DNA of 64,000 bases from positions 65,864,602 through 65,928,601 of the forward strand of contig OY743172.1 of the NCBI GenBank assembly GCA_963555705.1, given 5' to 3'. This document shows positions 46,342 to 58,183 of this stretch, piece by piece (the stretch's first letter is position 1; each line of letters starts with the position of its first letter). The DNA comes from Ligustrum vulgare (lineage: Eukaryota; Streptophyta; Magnoliopsida; Lamiales; Oleaceae). A program made the translations under genes and the position numbers. The notes below the pieces were generated by a model. That model saw only the letters and a list, made by a program, of their open reading frames with translations. It made no database searches and was not told where the DNA came from.

Positions 46342-49300
46342 AATACCGTCAAACTAGAATCATTGTTCGCCCTTGAACAAGGTAAAACTAAACTATAAAA
46401 ACAAAGATGCAAATAAAAAATATTTTTGTCTTTTGTCACTTGTTTACCATTTTCCTCAAAAGTCAAGATCAAAATCATACAATAGAGAAGAAATTTGAAC
46501 AATGAAATAAAATAGTTCCAATTATCGCATGCTAGACTTTCAAGTTTATGTGTGTGAATAGCCAAAAATCAAATGCAAACTCATGGAAAAATAAACTTAA
46601 CAATGTGTGGCTTTTATTGCAAGAGTAAGCCTAAATCCCATGTGGTCAAATTATGATTTTCTTTTGATTTTCCTTTCATCACTCATGGATTATCACACTT
46701 TCTTGCTTTTCTCTCATAATCCCAAGGTTTCCTTAATTGTTGTTTCTAAAGATTTATATAATGCATTTTTCCATACAAGATAGTTAGGATTAGACACATG
46801 CATGAACAACAAATTGATGGTAAGTAGTTCCCAACCCTCACACTTCCAATTTCCAAAATTTTAATCAACAAGCTCATACCAAACATTTTTTTATTTTTTA
46901 TTTTTTATTTTTCTATATGGATGACTTTTTCTCTTCTTGTCCATGTTTTTTTATCATCTTTGTGCAGAACTTTTCTTACTTACTTTCTATATGACCCCTG
47001 TAGTGAGCTTTAGGTCGGTGACTCCCAAGCCATATGACTCTAGGGCACCAGATTCAGATAACCCCTCGGATTTAATTACTTGAGTCATAAAGGTGACGAA
47101 GAAAAATTAAAGATGTTTTAGTGTCTTATGTGTAAGTCCACTCTCCATACTTGTTTTCTAATTGACCCTTGTAACGAGCTTTGGGCTGATAGCTCTCAAT
47201 TCAGTTAAGTTTAGGGTACCAGGTTTCAACAGCCTTACAAGCTTACTTGATCGAGTCAAAAAAAAATTGAAGAGTAGAATAAGACCTTCAGCATTTTTCT
47301 ATTTTTATGCTAGTGTTGGTTTATACTTGTTGACCAAAACTTCTTCAACAAAACGTACAAAAATCAAGAACTTCAGACCCTCAACCCACCCTCAACCCAT
47401 TAATTCATACATGCATTAACCTTTCCACCCCAAACAACTTCTTGGTTCTAATTCTAAGGTAGGGATCTAACAACTTAAGGTTTGAGATTTTTAGTCCATT
47501 GTGTGTTCAAATTTGATACAAATGCACCCCACAAGTATGAAGTAAATTCCTACACAAGTAATTATTTGATAATGACTATGTGCTCAAGTGATAAAAGTCT
47601 AACATGGATAAATACCAAAGATAAGACATGTTTCAATGTTGTTCATTATTCTAGCTAAAGTACAAAATGATCCAAATTATGTCCTACGCAATAAACAAAT
47701 AAAAGAAATTTAAAAATTTTGGATTTTTTTTTTTATTTTGGGTTTTTTTATTTTATATATGTTGAACGAATGCATAAAAATAATGAGATTCTCACCCTCA
47801 AACTAGAATTAAACATTGCCCTCAATGTGCTACAAATAAATAAGTCAAATACACTCATAATGATGAAGAGAGTTAGAAACTTCTCGGGTTTGGAGAGATG
47901 GTGTCTCAATTTGAAGCTTTCCTTTAACTTGGATGATTTGACTTGTTTCTAGCTCCTCCATATGTGGCCAAGGTGTATAGTAGTTTCCCATGCAAAAAGA
48001 TAGATAAAAAACATTAGAATAGATCAATATTGCATAAGGAATGACATAAATGAACCAACACCCCCAACTAGGACTTAGAAAAATTTCTGAAGTTTTTGAA
48101 AAAATGGTTGACCACTGATATTCAGCCCCTTCACATCACCTCGAAAAGTAAAAATCTCCCAAGACATGTCATGAGCATATTAAAGTACATAACCTGTTTT
48201 ACAACATGTCAAAAATTCAGCCCATTTGGAGTTCATTTAGGTTGTGAAAAAGTGTGGCGAAGTTGGGACCTGAAGCTAAAAATTAGGTCATGTGCTTGCA
48301 CATGTAATCAATGTAATCATTCAAAGAAATTTTCAAAAACATGAAGAAAAACCCACTGTGGCATTTTATCAACCACTTTGTGTGCATGATTGAAATTGTA
48401 TAGAAATCAATGAATTGGAAACTTGGAATTGCTCAAAATTTTTCTCCTAGTCAAGCAACAAGACATACAAAAATATCTAGCCTAGCCCATGCTCCAAATA
48501 TGTACATAATCAAAATTTCACAAAAGTATCAAAACTCTTAAAATATGCAAAATTCCAAAGTGAGTGAAAAAATTCATACCTTTTGAAAGAATCTAAATGT
48601 GATACCAAATTGGATGATGCTCAATTCCATGTGAAAATTGGTAATATAGGTGATACAAGAAGTTGAGGTAATTTTTGGGGGAGAGAACTCGTGTTTGAAG
48701 TAGTGCAAAATGTGAAAGTCAGCTCCAAGTTTAAACACTGCCGAATTGACTCCAAATTGCCTGCTTGTCAGCTAAGTAGAGAGGTTGGTGGCCGCACAGT
48801 ACAAAACTTTAGAAACAAAAGATTTAATTTTCAAACGCGCTGCCACATTCTTTGTTTGTCATGGCCACGTAGTACTCCGGCTAGAAGTTAAAAAATTTTG
48901 ACTTTTTGAATTTCAAACTTGATTTTCAACCCCAAATCATCTCGTGATCCATGCACTCAACCACCTAAATCATGATCATGTCTTAACTAACATGTCATGC
49001 TTGTGCTTATGATGTAAAACTTGTAATTCAAGCATGCCATGAAGATCAAAATTTTCATGGAATGATTTTGTGACTTAAACTCTATATGCATCCAATTATG
49101 ACTTCATGTTTTAGACCAGAAATTGATGATGATCAAGACGCACATACTCAACTAGGATCATGCATTTATCAACTACTCAATGTGGTGCAAAATTTTCATG
49201 CTAATTGATAACTCAAACATGCTAAAATATGGAAATTAACAACTAAAGCACTAAAATCCTAAAACTACTAATAAAGTAATAAAGAAAACATAATAAATAA

Positions 49301-50227
49301 AAAAGATAGAAATTAGGTTTTTTCCCAACCAGCACTTCGTTTAAAGTCTAAAGCTCGACTTTTTGGCAAATGATTCAAGGGCACTTAAAGAAAGCTTTAG
49401 ATGCCTTGCTTATCTTCTTTCTTTTGGCTTTGTTCCACTCCTCATTTGATCTCCACGACTCGAATTTTCCCCTCTCCATGTTATAGAACACGTCTTTCTC
49501 ATCCGCTTCAAATTCAACTATAAAGACTTCCACTTCCTCATCAGGTTTAATCACAAAATCAATTTTTTTGGCAGCCAACAGGTCAAAATCATGTAAGTTG
49601 ATTTCTTCCTTATTGATGTCCAAGTCTCCTTTTAGTTCCATTGTGATGGATTTTTCATCCTCTTCAAGCGTTTCCTCAATAGTTGACTCATCTATGGATT
49701 CAATGGCGGGTTCATCGTCAAATTCCATGGGCATTGGCGAGTCCTTCCTATGAATTTCCATGAGTGGATCATACCCCAACTTTTGAAAGACATTCCAATA
49801 CATGGAATCTCCCACAAGCATATCATCTTCATCCAAATTGGCTAATTTCTGATAGTGCTTTGCAATCCTTTCACTCTATAGTGGAGGACCATCTCCCTTA
49901 AAAGCGATGTCCTCTTCCCAATTATGCGGTACACACTCATCAAAGAGCATGTAACTTGCATCCGACGTGTTTATTGCTTGTTGTCGGCATTTCAAATATT
50001 CCCCAAACACTATGAGTTTCGATCTAATCAAACTATTCATTCCAAGCCAATGGTGAAATCAAATATACCTCAAAAGAAAACCAAAAAAATAAGAAGACTT
50101 AGAATCGTGGCGGTAGACCAAAAGTAACCACTAAAAATAAAAAAAAAAAGCAAATGAAAGTCCGAATTAGTGAAAGTAATCTAAAAATAAATTTAACCTA
50201 CAATCCCCGGTAATGGCGCCAAAAACT
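46342..50227 (-). other. Interior of the Tat-like element
   Basis: Noncoding except the ORF at 49375-49836. Two copies of the shared module lie at about 46987-47090 and 47161-47262. The primer site is at about 50203-50227 on the minus strand. I see no gag, protease, RT or integrase. Confidence 0.75.
49375..49836 (-). CDS. Acidic 153-residue protein of the Tat-like element, not recognised
   Basis: Starts MDEDDMLVGDSMYWNVFQKL. The middle is very acidic (STIEETLEEDEKSITMEL, PDEEVEVFIVEFEADEKDVF) and the C-terminus basic (KAKRKKISKASKAFFKCP). The frame continues upstream past the Met (ERIAKHYQKLANL) until a stop in CCACTATAGAGTG near 49879. It lies about 400 bp after the primer site, where gag would be. 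I see no capsid box or zinc knuckle. It could be a remnant of gag or the protease linker, or an extra protein of this non-autonomous family. Confidence 0.5.
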   Translation of the reverse strand: MDEDDMLVGDSMYWNVFQKLGYDPLMEIHRKDSPMPMEFDDEPAIESIDESTIEETLEEDEKSITMELKGDLDINKEEINLHDFDLLAAKKIDFVIKPDEEVEVFIVEFEADEKDVFYNMERGKFESWRSNEEWNKAKRKKISKASKAFFKCP

Positions 50228-51018
50228 TGTCTGCGACTTTTATAATCTCGCAAGTTTACGGGTCGCACAATTAATAAAGTGAACTTAGAGTCCGGATATC
50301 GATCCCACATGGATTGAGTAAACTTATGTTCTAGACTAATTACCTTAACTGGAACAAGAAAAGTGATTTGATTTGCGAAGTTTTGAATTGAAATAATCTA
50401 GTAAACTAAAACTAATAAAATAAAAAGTAAAATAGTAATACGAACTTATGATTTTCCTAAGTGATGCTAAAAGGCGTCGGGACATTCAATTTCACATAAG
50501 TCAATACTATTAATTCCAATCATCAAGTTTTACTCTCATCTATGTGCTCAATCGAATTCATGTTTGCATATGAAATTCCCCTCTTAGGTAAAAATTAACT
50601 CTACCAGTTAGTCGGCCGTGTTAACGAACAGCTGACCGTAATAACTAAGTGTATGGAACGCAAGAATTCATGTAACGATCGCAATAATAACGAACGTATA
50701 CCTCTATTGTTCGTTCAGTTACTGATTTTTATCCCTAGATCTAAGTGTTAGCCCACCTCTTGGATTATGAAAACACTCATGACATCGTAAACAAGTGATC
50801 AATTTATTCACGTATTAAACACAAAGATAAAATCAATACATGCAAAATATATGTAAAACTCAAATCATGAAATTAATATTATCAAACTTATGCTACATTG
50901 ACTATCCCAACTAAATATTTAGCTACTCACCACAAAATTATTAAAATCACAACAATTAAATATAAATATGTTGAGCATATCATATTAACAGAGAGAAAAG
51001 AAACTCTTGCACCAAGGA
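50228..51018 (-). repeat. 5' LTR of the Tat-like element, outer part
   Basis: TGTCTGCGACTTTTATAATC follows the primer site GGCGCCAAAAAC (plus strand). Broken at 51018 by a gypsy element; resumes at 57435. Confidence 0.9.
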
Positions 51019-53582
51019 TGTAACGCCCCAAATTCCGTAAAGCTCGGGACGTCACTTCTTCTTTAAATCTAATTTTATTGCGGAAAATAATTGAATTCGA
51101 AACATCATATTTATGTGAAAAATTTCAACAGTAAATAAATTAAATTTGATAAATGCATAAAAACATTGAAATCTTAACTTTCAAATAAAGTAACGAAAAA
51201 TAATTAAATTGACGATGTTCATGACTTTAAATATCATATTTAAAATAACGACATGTAAATAAATTGACAATATTCATGAATCGTGACTTTAAAAAATATA
51301 GCTTCATTATTATTTGCCACCACTGCCCTTTCATTCGCCACCATCTCCGAAATCTGCAATTTGTAAGTTTAAAAATAGGGGTGAGCATTTCATAGAAATA
51401 CTCAGTAGGTTCAGCGCAAATTAAATAAACTATACAGTAAATAATACATATAATCATGCAACTTAATTCATAAATTCTCATTCTAATGCAATAAGCAAGT
51501 GGATCTCACACATCATAAATTTTCATGCCCGAAGACATGTGGATCTAGGCCCGAAGGCAACTGGTCCATGCCCTAAGACATGTGGATCTAGGCCCGAAGG
51601 AAATTGGTCCATGCCCGAAGACATGTGGATCTAGGCCCCAAAGGCTAATATTCTCATAAATTACGCAATCACATGCATAAATTTACAATACGAGTTCACT
51701 TAATATTGCGCATTTCAGATAAAAGATTTTTTTGAAGTAATGAACCTACCTGAAAGTATTCTCGAATTTGTTGAACACTTTTAAACGTCCAACCACCTCG
51801 TCTAGCCATTATATAAAATAATTCTTAAACTAGTATTTTGAAATTCAAAGGTTTTAAAACGAAAGAGTTTTTAAAAGAAAAGTTCAGGGTTTAAATTGAA
51901 AATCTAAAATAGTTAGGATTTGAAAATAGTTGGGACCAAATAAATGATTTTGAAAGCTATTGGGCTGAATCATAATATTTAAAAACCAAAAGATCGAAAT
52001 AATACTTTTAAAACTAAAAAGTGGCTGACATATAATATTTTTAAACTGCAGGGAATGAATATAAATGTTTTAAAATCTGAAATAGAAAGCTTTGGGGCTG
52101 AAACTAAAAGGATTTCAAATCAATAGGGACCGAATTGAATGACTTTAAAATTAAATAGGGCTGAAATAATTAACTTAGAAAACAGGGGGGACTAAAGGGG
52201 CAATTTTATGAAATCAAATATTTTTAAAAATAGAAACCCCTTTCTCTCTCCATTTGCACAGAGAAAGCGCGAGAGAGAGAGAGGTTGCGGACGAAGACAG
52301 AGGGTGCGGGCGACGGCTTCTTCACGCCGGTGGTCACCGGAGGTTAAGCCGGCGATAAAACCGCCGTCCAGTGGTGGCGGCGGGGAGCGGTGTGGCTGCG
52401 GGAAGGAAGTAAAAGGGCTCGATTTTGGTTGTAAGAACCGAGACATAGAAAATCGGGTTTGGAAGTTTTCCGGTGAAGAACCCGGAAACGAAGGTCGGTG
52501 GTTCAAGGTAAGTATAATGGGTTCCTTGGTTTATATTTCAGATTTGATTTTGGGTTGATTTGGTTGGGTTCTTGCATTGGTTGTGCGTGTGATGGAGAGG
52601 TGATGCTCGGTGGTGGTGTTGGTGGTAGCTGCGGGTTTTGATTTTTATTTTTGGATGTATTTGGGGTGAATTTGTTGGAGGAATAGAGGTGGCCAACGGT
52701 GTTTTGGGTAGTGGCAGTGGCCGGTCGAGGTGCTGATGATGATGATGATTCCAAATGGTGGTACTGTGGTGATTATGATTTCTGTTGGCTATGGTTGTGA
52801 GCATAGGGTAGCAGCGATTGACGTGGTGTGGTGGCTGGGGTGTCGACCGTGTCTATGGTTGTGGTTCTTGCAGTGTTGTGGTGGTCGTGGCCATGGAGTC
52901 AAGGCGTGGGGCTAAATTCTTGGGTGATGGTGTAGCGAAATCGATGGTGGATTGTGGTGGATCAGTAATGGGTTAGGCTCGATATTGTATTGTGTGAAGG
53001 CAGATTTGTTTGCGGCATGGAGTTGCAGTGAATTGATAATTGGGTTCCATTGGAGGTGGGAGGAAGAATGTTACCCTGTAGTTGAAGGTCTGTGTGTCGA
53101 GGGAAAAGAGGTGGGGGATCTATTTAATAGTTGATTTAGGTGTTAAACATGGTAGTTTAGGTTAAATCTTGATTTATGGAAAATTGTGAGAATTTTGGAA
53201 GTGAGTATCGATTGTGTAAGGAAAAAACTTGGAGAGGAAGAAGCTGTTGAACTGGTTGGGCCAAGAGATGACTTATTGGGTTTTTAAATAGGTTTGAATG
53301 ATTGGTAAAAACATTTGGACTCGATAATTTGGATTGGATTAAAACATTTAAAATTTGGACTTAATATAATTAATACTTGGACTTTTGAAAATAAATTGTG
53401 ATATTGAAATATTTTTGATAAAGATTGAAATTTGACTAAGTTTTTAAATAAATTTAATTTCACTTAATTGGCTAGACGAGCACGCGTTTAAAAATAAATA
53501 ACTAAATGATGGGCAAAGTCGAAGCGACACGCTTTTAAAAATATTTATTTGAATAAAATCACGAAAATTCTCGGTCGCTACA
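51019..53582 (-). repeat. 3' LTR of the gag-only element
   Basis: 2564 bp. A tandem block near 51520-51650 repeats GCCCGAAGACATGTGGATCT. A GC-rich, (GA)-rich segment is at 52240-52420. It holds 520 bp (52881-53400) that the other LTR lacks. Confidence 0.92.
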
Positions 53583-53589
53583 ACCCTAC

Positions 53590-53760
53590 CCCCTTAAAAC
53601 AATTTCGTCCTCGAAATTTTAAATTTTCTTGATCTAAAATATCTGGGTACTTGACATAAATTTTCTTCTCTCTATTCACAGGTGGTTCCATCACCACCGT
53701 GTCTACCCCATTGGACTTTGTCTAAAGGTTTCTTGGTTTCTAGGAACTTAGACGTCTCTC
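53590..53760 (-). pseudogene. Integrase C-terminal remnant of the gag-only element
   Basis: On the minus strand, in shifting frames: KVQWGRHGGDGTTCE (normally V.W..H..EEATWE) and NFEDEIVLRG, the last residues of chromovirus integrases, just before a purine tract AAGGGGGTAGGG at the LTR border. So pol was removed between the protease start and the integrase tail. Confidence 0.65.
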
Positions 53761-53943
53761 TCTAGGATACACACATGTATCGGTCGAGTGCTAAAAGATT
53801 GAGAATTCATCACATGGTTCGGGCTAATTTATAAGTCTCGTTCTCGATCCTTTCTAAAGGCTTGAATTGACCAATGAATATGTTTTTGAAACTAAATCGT
53901 TAAGGTCAAACTAATATCCGTCTGTCTAGGAATTAAAGTCTAT

Positions 53944-55038
53944 TTAAAACACATAAGATAATGCTAGCGATAGCATACCTGCGTTCCCATCATCATCCCG
54001 ATCTGCGCCCTCATGTGTCATGGCGAATATTCTAGCATTTCCTTTCTTCGCTTTATCATTTTGCTTAGTCAGCTCGTTGCCCCCAACTGAATCGGAGTGA
54101 CAATCATTCGCCCTGTGACCGGGCTTTCCACATCTATAGCAGACACCCTTTCCCCAGAGGCACTCCCCCCGATGGGGCCTTTGACACTTGGGGCACGGAG
54201 GGTTATTATTGGACGTGTGTCCTTCAGTAGGCCTGTTGTTGGGTTTCTTATTGGGTGCATTTTTCTCGTTCGGGTTCTGACTCTGATTTTGGTTCTGCCA
54301 TTTTCTTTTTCCTTGTTCCTTTTTAAAATTCTGTCCACCATACTGCATGCTGGCATATGCTACGGTCTGAGCTTTCTTTACTACCTCCCGATAGGTAGGG
54401 AGCTCGTGGGAGCTAACAATCTGACGGATATCCGAGCGTAACCCCCGCTCGAAGCGACGGGCTTTCTTTTCTTTCGTTTCCACCAGATGAGGAGCATAGC
54501 GGGACAACTCCTCGAACCTCTTCTCATACTCTGTGATTTCTAGTTCTCCCTGACATAAATGAAGAAATTCTGACTCCTTAGCATCCCGGAGAGCTTGAGG
54601 AAAGAACTTTTCTCGAATCTCTTCTTGAAACTCGGCCCATGTTAAAGCCTCCTGTTGGGCTGGAGTCCTGGTTCGCGATGCAGATTCCCACCAGAAACTA
54701 GCCCTACCAACCAACATGAATTCGGCACACATAACCTTCTTGTTCTCAGGGAAAGATATATGCTTGAAAATCTTCTCGATGGTCTGAAGCAATTCCTCAA
54801 CAGCTAATGCATTATTTCCACCATCAAAAGTGGGCGGACGGTATCTCCTAAATTGTTCAATTATCGGTACTGAGGTACCTGTCGAGGTTTGTCTCAAGTC
54901 TTGAACCGCCCGAAGTAAATCCCTAATGATAGTGGCCTGAGTCGTGGGATCTTGCCCTTGGGTAGTTTGATCGGGGTTGGTCTGGTTCGGTGAGTTTCTG
55001 TTTACATGTCGAGACATGTTCCTAAACCAATTATGCAA
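53944..55038 (-). CDS. Gypsy (Tekay-like chromovirus) gag, intact
   Basis: 364 residues. Gag forms the virus-like particle and binds the element RNA in the cytoplasm. From the N-terminus: variable Asn/Gln/Thr-rich part; capsid domain about residues 60-230 with RRYRPPTFDGGNNALAVEE, FMLVGRASFWWESASRT, TWAEFQEEIREKFFPQAL and YEKRFEELSRYAPHLV; a basic linker; then CPKCQRPHRGEC and the zinc knuckle CYRCGKPGHRANDC (residues 300-313). It stops after NAGMLSLALSYVF, about where the protease would begin. No internal stop. The start may be M1 or M9 (MSRHVNRN). It follows the primer site (minus strand GCTTGGTATCAGAG near 55397-55410) by about 360 bp. A gag without pol could work only if a partner element supplies RT and integrase. 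Confidence 0.9.
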   Translation of the reverse strand: MHNWFRNMSRHVNRNSPNQTNPDQTTQGQDPTTQATIIRDLLRAVQDLRQTSTGTSVPIIEQFRRYRPPTFDGGNNALAVEELLQTIEKIFKHISFPENKKVMCAEFMLVGRASFWWESASRTRTPAQQEALTWAEFQEEIREKFFPQALRDAKESEFLHLCQGELEITEYEKRFEELSRYAPHLVETKEKKARRFERGLRSDIRQIVSSHELPTYREVVKKAQTVAYASMQYGGQNFKKEQGKRKWQNQNQSQNPNEKNAPNKKPNNRPTEGHTSNNNPPCPKCQRPHRGECLWGKGVCYRCGKPGHRANDCHSDSVGGNELTKQNDKAKKGNARIFAMTHEGADRDDDGNAGMLSLALSYVF

Positions 55039-55396
55039 AGTCTAATTAGGTGGGGTTTATCTATCTCTCTTAGTTAAAATTACGAGGACGTAAATATTTA
55101 AAAATAAATGTTTCAAATTATGCTCAAACTTGTTTTCTTTCTTCTTATTTCGGATACTAAAATTCCTCAACCTTTCTCTTCTAAGTCTCAAAACATTTCA
55201 TTTCTCATGTATCCGAAATCAATATAAAATAAACTTCAAATTAATATAAGATAAACTTCATGATATAATCATTTACCTTCGGAGTTGGCGGAGCGAACAA
55301 TGGCAGTGGCAAAAGTCGTCAAAACTTTTTTTTTTTTTTTATTATTTTAGAAAATTCAAAAAATAAAATTTGCAAGTCTACAGAAACGTAGACCCG

Positions 55397-55410
55397 CTCT
55401 GATACCAAGC
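55397..55410 (-). other. Primer binding site of the gag-only element
   Basis: Minus strand reads TTGGTATCAGAGCGG right next to the LTR at 55411, a Met-tRNA type site. Confidence 0.85.
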
Positions 55411-57434
55411 TATAACGCCCCAAAATCCGTAAAGCTCGGGACGTCACTTCTTCTTTAAATCTAATTTTATTGCGGAAAATAATTGAATTCGAAACATCAT
55501 ATTTATGTGAAAATTTTGAACAGTAAATAAATTAAATTTGATAAATGCATAAAAACGTTGAAATCTTAACTTTCAAATAAAGTAACGAAAAATAATTAAA
55601 TTGACGATGTTCATGACTTTAAATATCATATTTAAAATAACGGCATGTAAATAAATTGACAATATTCATGAATCGTGACTTTAAAAAATATAGCTTCATT
55701 ATTATTTGCCACCACTGCCCTTTCATTCGCCACCATCTCCGAAATCTGTAATTTGTAAGTTTAAAAATAGGGGTGAGCATTTCATAGAAATACTCAGTAG
55801 GTTCAGCGCAAATTAAATAAACTGTACAGTAAATAATAAATATAATCATGCAACTTAATTCATAAATTCTCATTCTCATGCAATAAGCAAGTGAATCTCA
55901 TAGATCATAAATTTTCATGCCCGAAGACATGTGGATCTAGGCCTGAAGGCAACTGGTCCATGCCCGAAGACATGTGGATCTAGGCCCGAAGACATGTGGA
56001 TCTAGGCCCCGAAGGCAATTAATTCTCATAAATTACGTAATCACATGCATAAATTTACAATACGAGTTCACTTAATATTGCGCATTTCAGATAAAAGATT
56101 TTTTTGAAGTAATGAACCTACCTGAAAGTATTCTCGAATTTGTTGAACACTTTTAAACGTCCAACCGCCTCGTCTAGCCATTATATAAAATAATTCTTAA
56201 ACTAGTATTTTGAAATTCAAAGGTTTTAAAACGAAAGAGTTTTTAAAAGAAAAGTTCAGGGTTTAAATTGAAAATCTAAAATAGTTAGGATTTGAAAATA
56301 GTTGGGACCAAATAAATGATTTTGAAAGCTATTGGGCTGAATCATAATATTTAAAAACCAAAAGATCGAAATAATACTTTTAAAACTAAAAAGTGGCTGA
56401 CATATAATATTTTTAAACTGCAGGGAATGAATATAAATGTTTTAAAATCTGAAATAGAAAGCTTTGGGGTTGAAACTAAAAGGATTTCAAATAAATAGGG
56501 ACCGAATTGAATGACTTTAAAATTAAATAGGGCTGAAATAATTAACTTAGAAAACAGGGGGGACTAAAGGGGCAATTTTATGAAATCAAATATTTTTAAA
56601 AATAGAAACCCCTTTCTCTCTCCATTTGCACAGAGAAAGCGCGAGAGAGAGAGAGGTTGCGGACGAAGACAGAGGGTGCGGGCGACGGCTTCTTCACGCC
56701 GGTGGTCACCGGAGGTTAAGCCGGCGATAAAACCGCCGTCCAGTGGTGGCGGCGGGGAGCGGTGTGGCTGCGGGAAGGAAGTAAAAGGGCTCGATTTTGG
56801 TTGTAAGAACCGAGACATAGAAAATCGGGTTTGGAAGTTTTCCGGTGAAGAACCCGGAAACGAAGGTCGGTGGTTCAAGGTAAGTATAATGGGTTCCTTG
56901 GTTTATATTTCAGATTTGATTTTGGGTTGATTTGGTTGGGTTCTTGCATTGGATGTGCGTGTGATGGAGAGGTGATGCTCGGTGGTGGTGTTGGTGGTAC
57001 TTGCGGGTTTTGATTTTTATTTTTGGATGTATTTGGGGTGAATTTGTTGGAGGAACAGAGGTGGCCAGCGGTGTTTTGGGTAGTGGCAGTGGCCGGTCGA
57101 GGTGCTGATGATGATGATGATTCCAAATGGTGGTACTGTGGTGATGATGATTTCTGTTGGCTATGGTTGTGAGCATAGGGTAGCAGCGATTGACGTGGTG
57201 TGGTGGCTAGGGTGTCGACCGTGTCTATGGTTGTGGTTCTTGCAGTGTTGTGATATTGAAATATTTTTGATAAAGATTGAAATTTGACTAAGTTTTTAAA
57301 TAAATTTAATTTCACTTAATTGTCTAGACGAGCACGCGTTTAAAAATAAATAACTAAATGATGGGCAAAGTCGAAGCGACACGCTTTTAAAAATATTTAT
57401 TTGAATAAAATCACGAAAATTCTCGGTCGCTACG
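55411..57434 (-). repeat. 5' LTR of the gag-only element, with a 520-bp deletion
   Basis: Same as 51019-53582 except that CAGTGTTGTG (57241-57250) joins directly to ATATTGAAAT. In the full copy both deletion borders end in TTGTG, a short microhomology. Confidence 0.9.
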
Positions 57435-58178
57435 AAGGAATTCTTCCACGTTGATAATCTTCAATCCTCTCCCTTTGCCTTCAATTTCCTCCTAAGAATT
57501 TGATATTTAGAACGCGAGGCTATGATGTTTTAAGCTTTGTGAAGATCTTCTAATTCATGCATGAGAAGTGGTATTTATAGATTGTTGAAGAAACTTAGGC
57601 TTTTGGCACAGGAAATCCCGCATCGGCCTGAATTCAAGCTGGGCTAGAAAGTGGCGCGGTCGTGTAGGTCAAATTGTTGTGCCCTCGCAGTTGTCTCAAA
57701 TCAATATCTGTAAATTTCGAATTCCTCGCGCGACCGTGCAGTAGAAGGGTTTGTGGCCACAAGTTCATCGCTGGAGTGTAATTTTAACTTTGAAAAGTAT
57801 ATAAGTAGGTCCTTGTCTTTTACTTGCACCTCTGGTCCTTCAACTTTCAATTGTTGCAATTCAATTCTCGTACTTTCAAATCTCTTCCAAACTTTCTTCC
57901 AACTTTTCTTCCAACTTCAATTAAGCACTCCAACCTTGATTTCTATCAGTTTGCATCTCTTGCAGATCCCCGTTAACATGATCTTCATCCATTTGTCTAT
58001 TTTAGCTCCAATTATCACCCAAATACTCATTATTCACTTCAATTGCACAATTCACCCGATTTAGGGATATTTACTGATATATAAATGAATACAAACGATA
58101 ATGTAGAATTTATTCTAGAACTGACAATAGATAATTCTAATTTAGATATATAAATAAGTGTATAAAATACACTTATCA
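57435..58178 (-). repeat. 5' LTR of the Tat-like element, inner part
   Basis: AAGGAATTCTTCCACGTTG onward matches 45630-46341. Ends with AAGTGTATAAAATACACTT then ATCA. GC-rich words (GCGCGGTCGTG, CGCGCGACCGTGCAG) lie at 57650-57740. Confidence 0.9.
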
Positions 58179-58183
58179 GTTAC

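Larger units (their letters stand above)
51019..57434 (-). mobile_element. Tekay-like gypsy element with gag only, in the Tat 5' LTR
   Basis: LTRs at 51019-53582 and 55411-57434 start TGTAACGCCCC (TATAACG in the second) and end GGTCGCTACA (TACG in the second). A perfect 5-bp duplication AAGGA is at 51014-51018 and 57435-57439. The interior of about 1.83 kb has an intact gag and a remnant of the integrase tail, but no protease, RT or RNase H. Minus orientation follows from the primer site. Confidence 0.93.
36075..58178 (-). mobile_element. Non-autonomous Tat-like gypsy element with insertions in both LTRs
   Basis: 3' LTR 36075-46341 (about 1.5 kb without its insertion), interior 46342-50227, 5' LTR 50228-58178 (about 1.53 kb without its insertion). 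The minus strand shows a primer site TTTTTGGCGCCATTACCGGG next to the 5' LTR. Flanking 5-bp repeats are GTTGC (36070-36074) and GTTAC (58179-58183). The interior of 3.9 kb has one acidic ORF and no pol domains. It inserted into a gypsy integrase gene. Confidence 0.9.

Noticed and set aside
52208..52558. 116-residue plus-strand ORF, identical at 56580-56930
   Set aside because: It lies in the GC- and GA-rich part of the two LTR copies; overlapping frames are open on both strands, and no domain is seen. Open frames in GC-rich LTR sequence are expected by chance.
56875..57315. 146-residue minus-strand ORF rich in His, Pro and Thr
   Set aside because: Antisense to (GAT)n and GGTGG-rich LTR sequence, low complexity, and broken in the other LTR copy.
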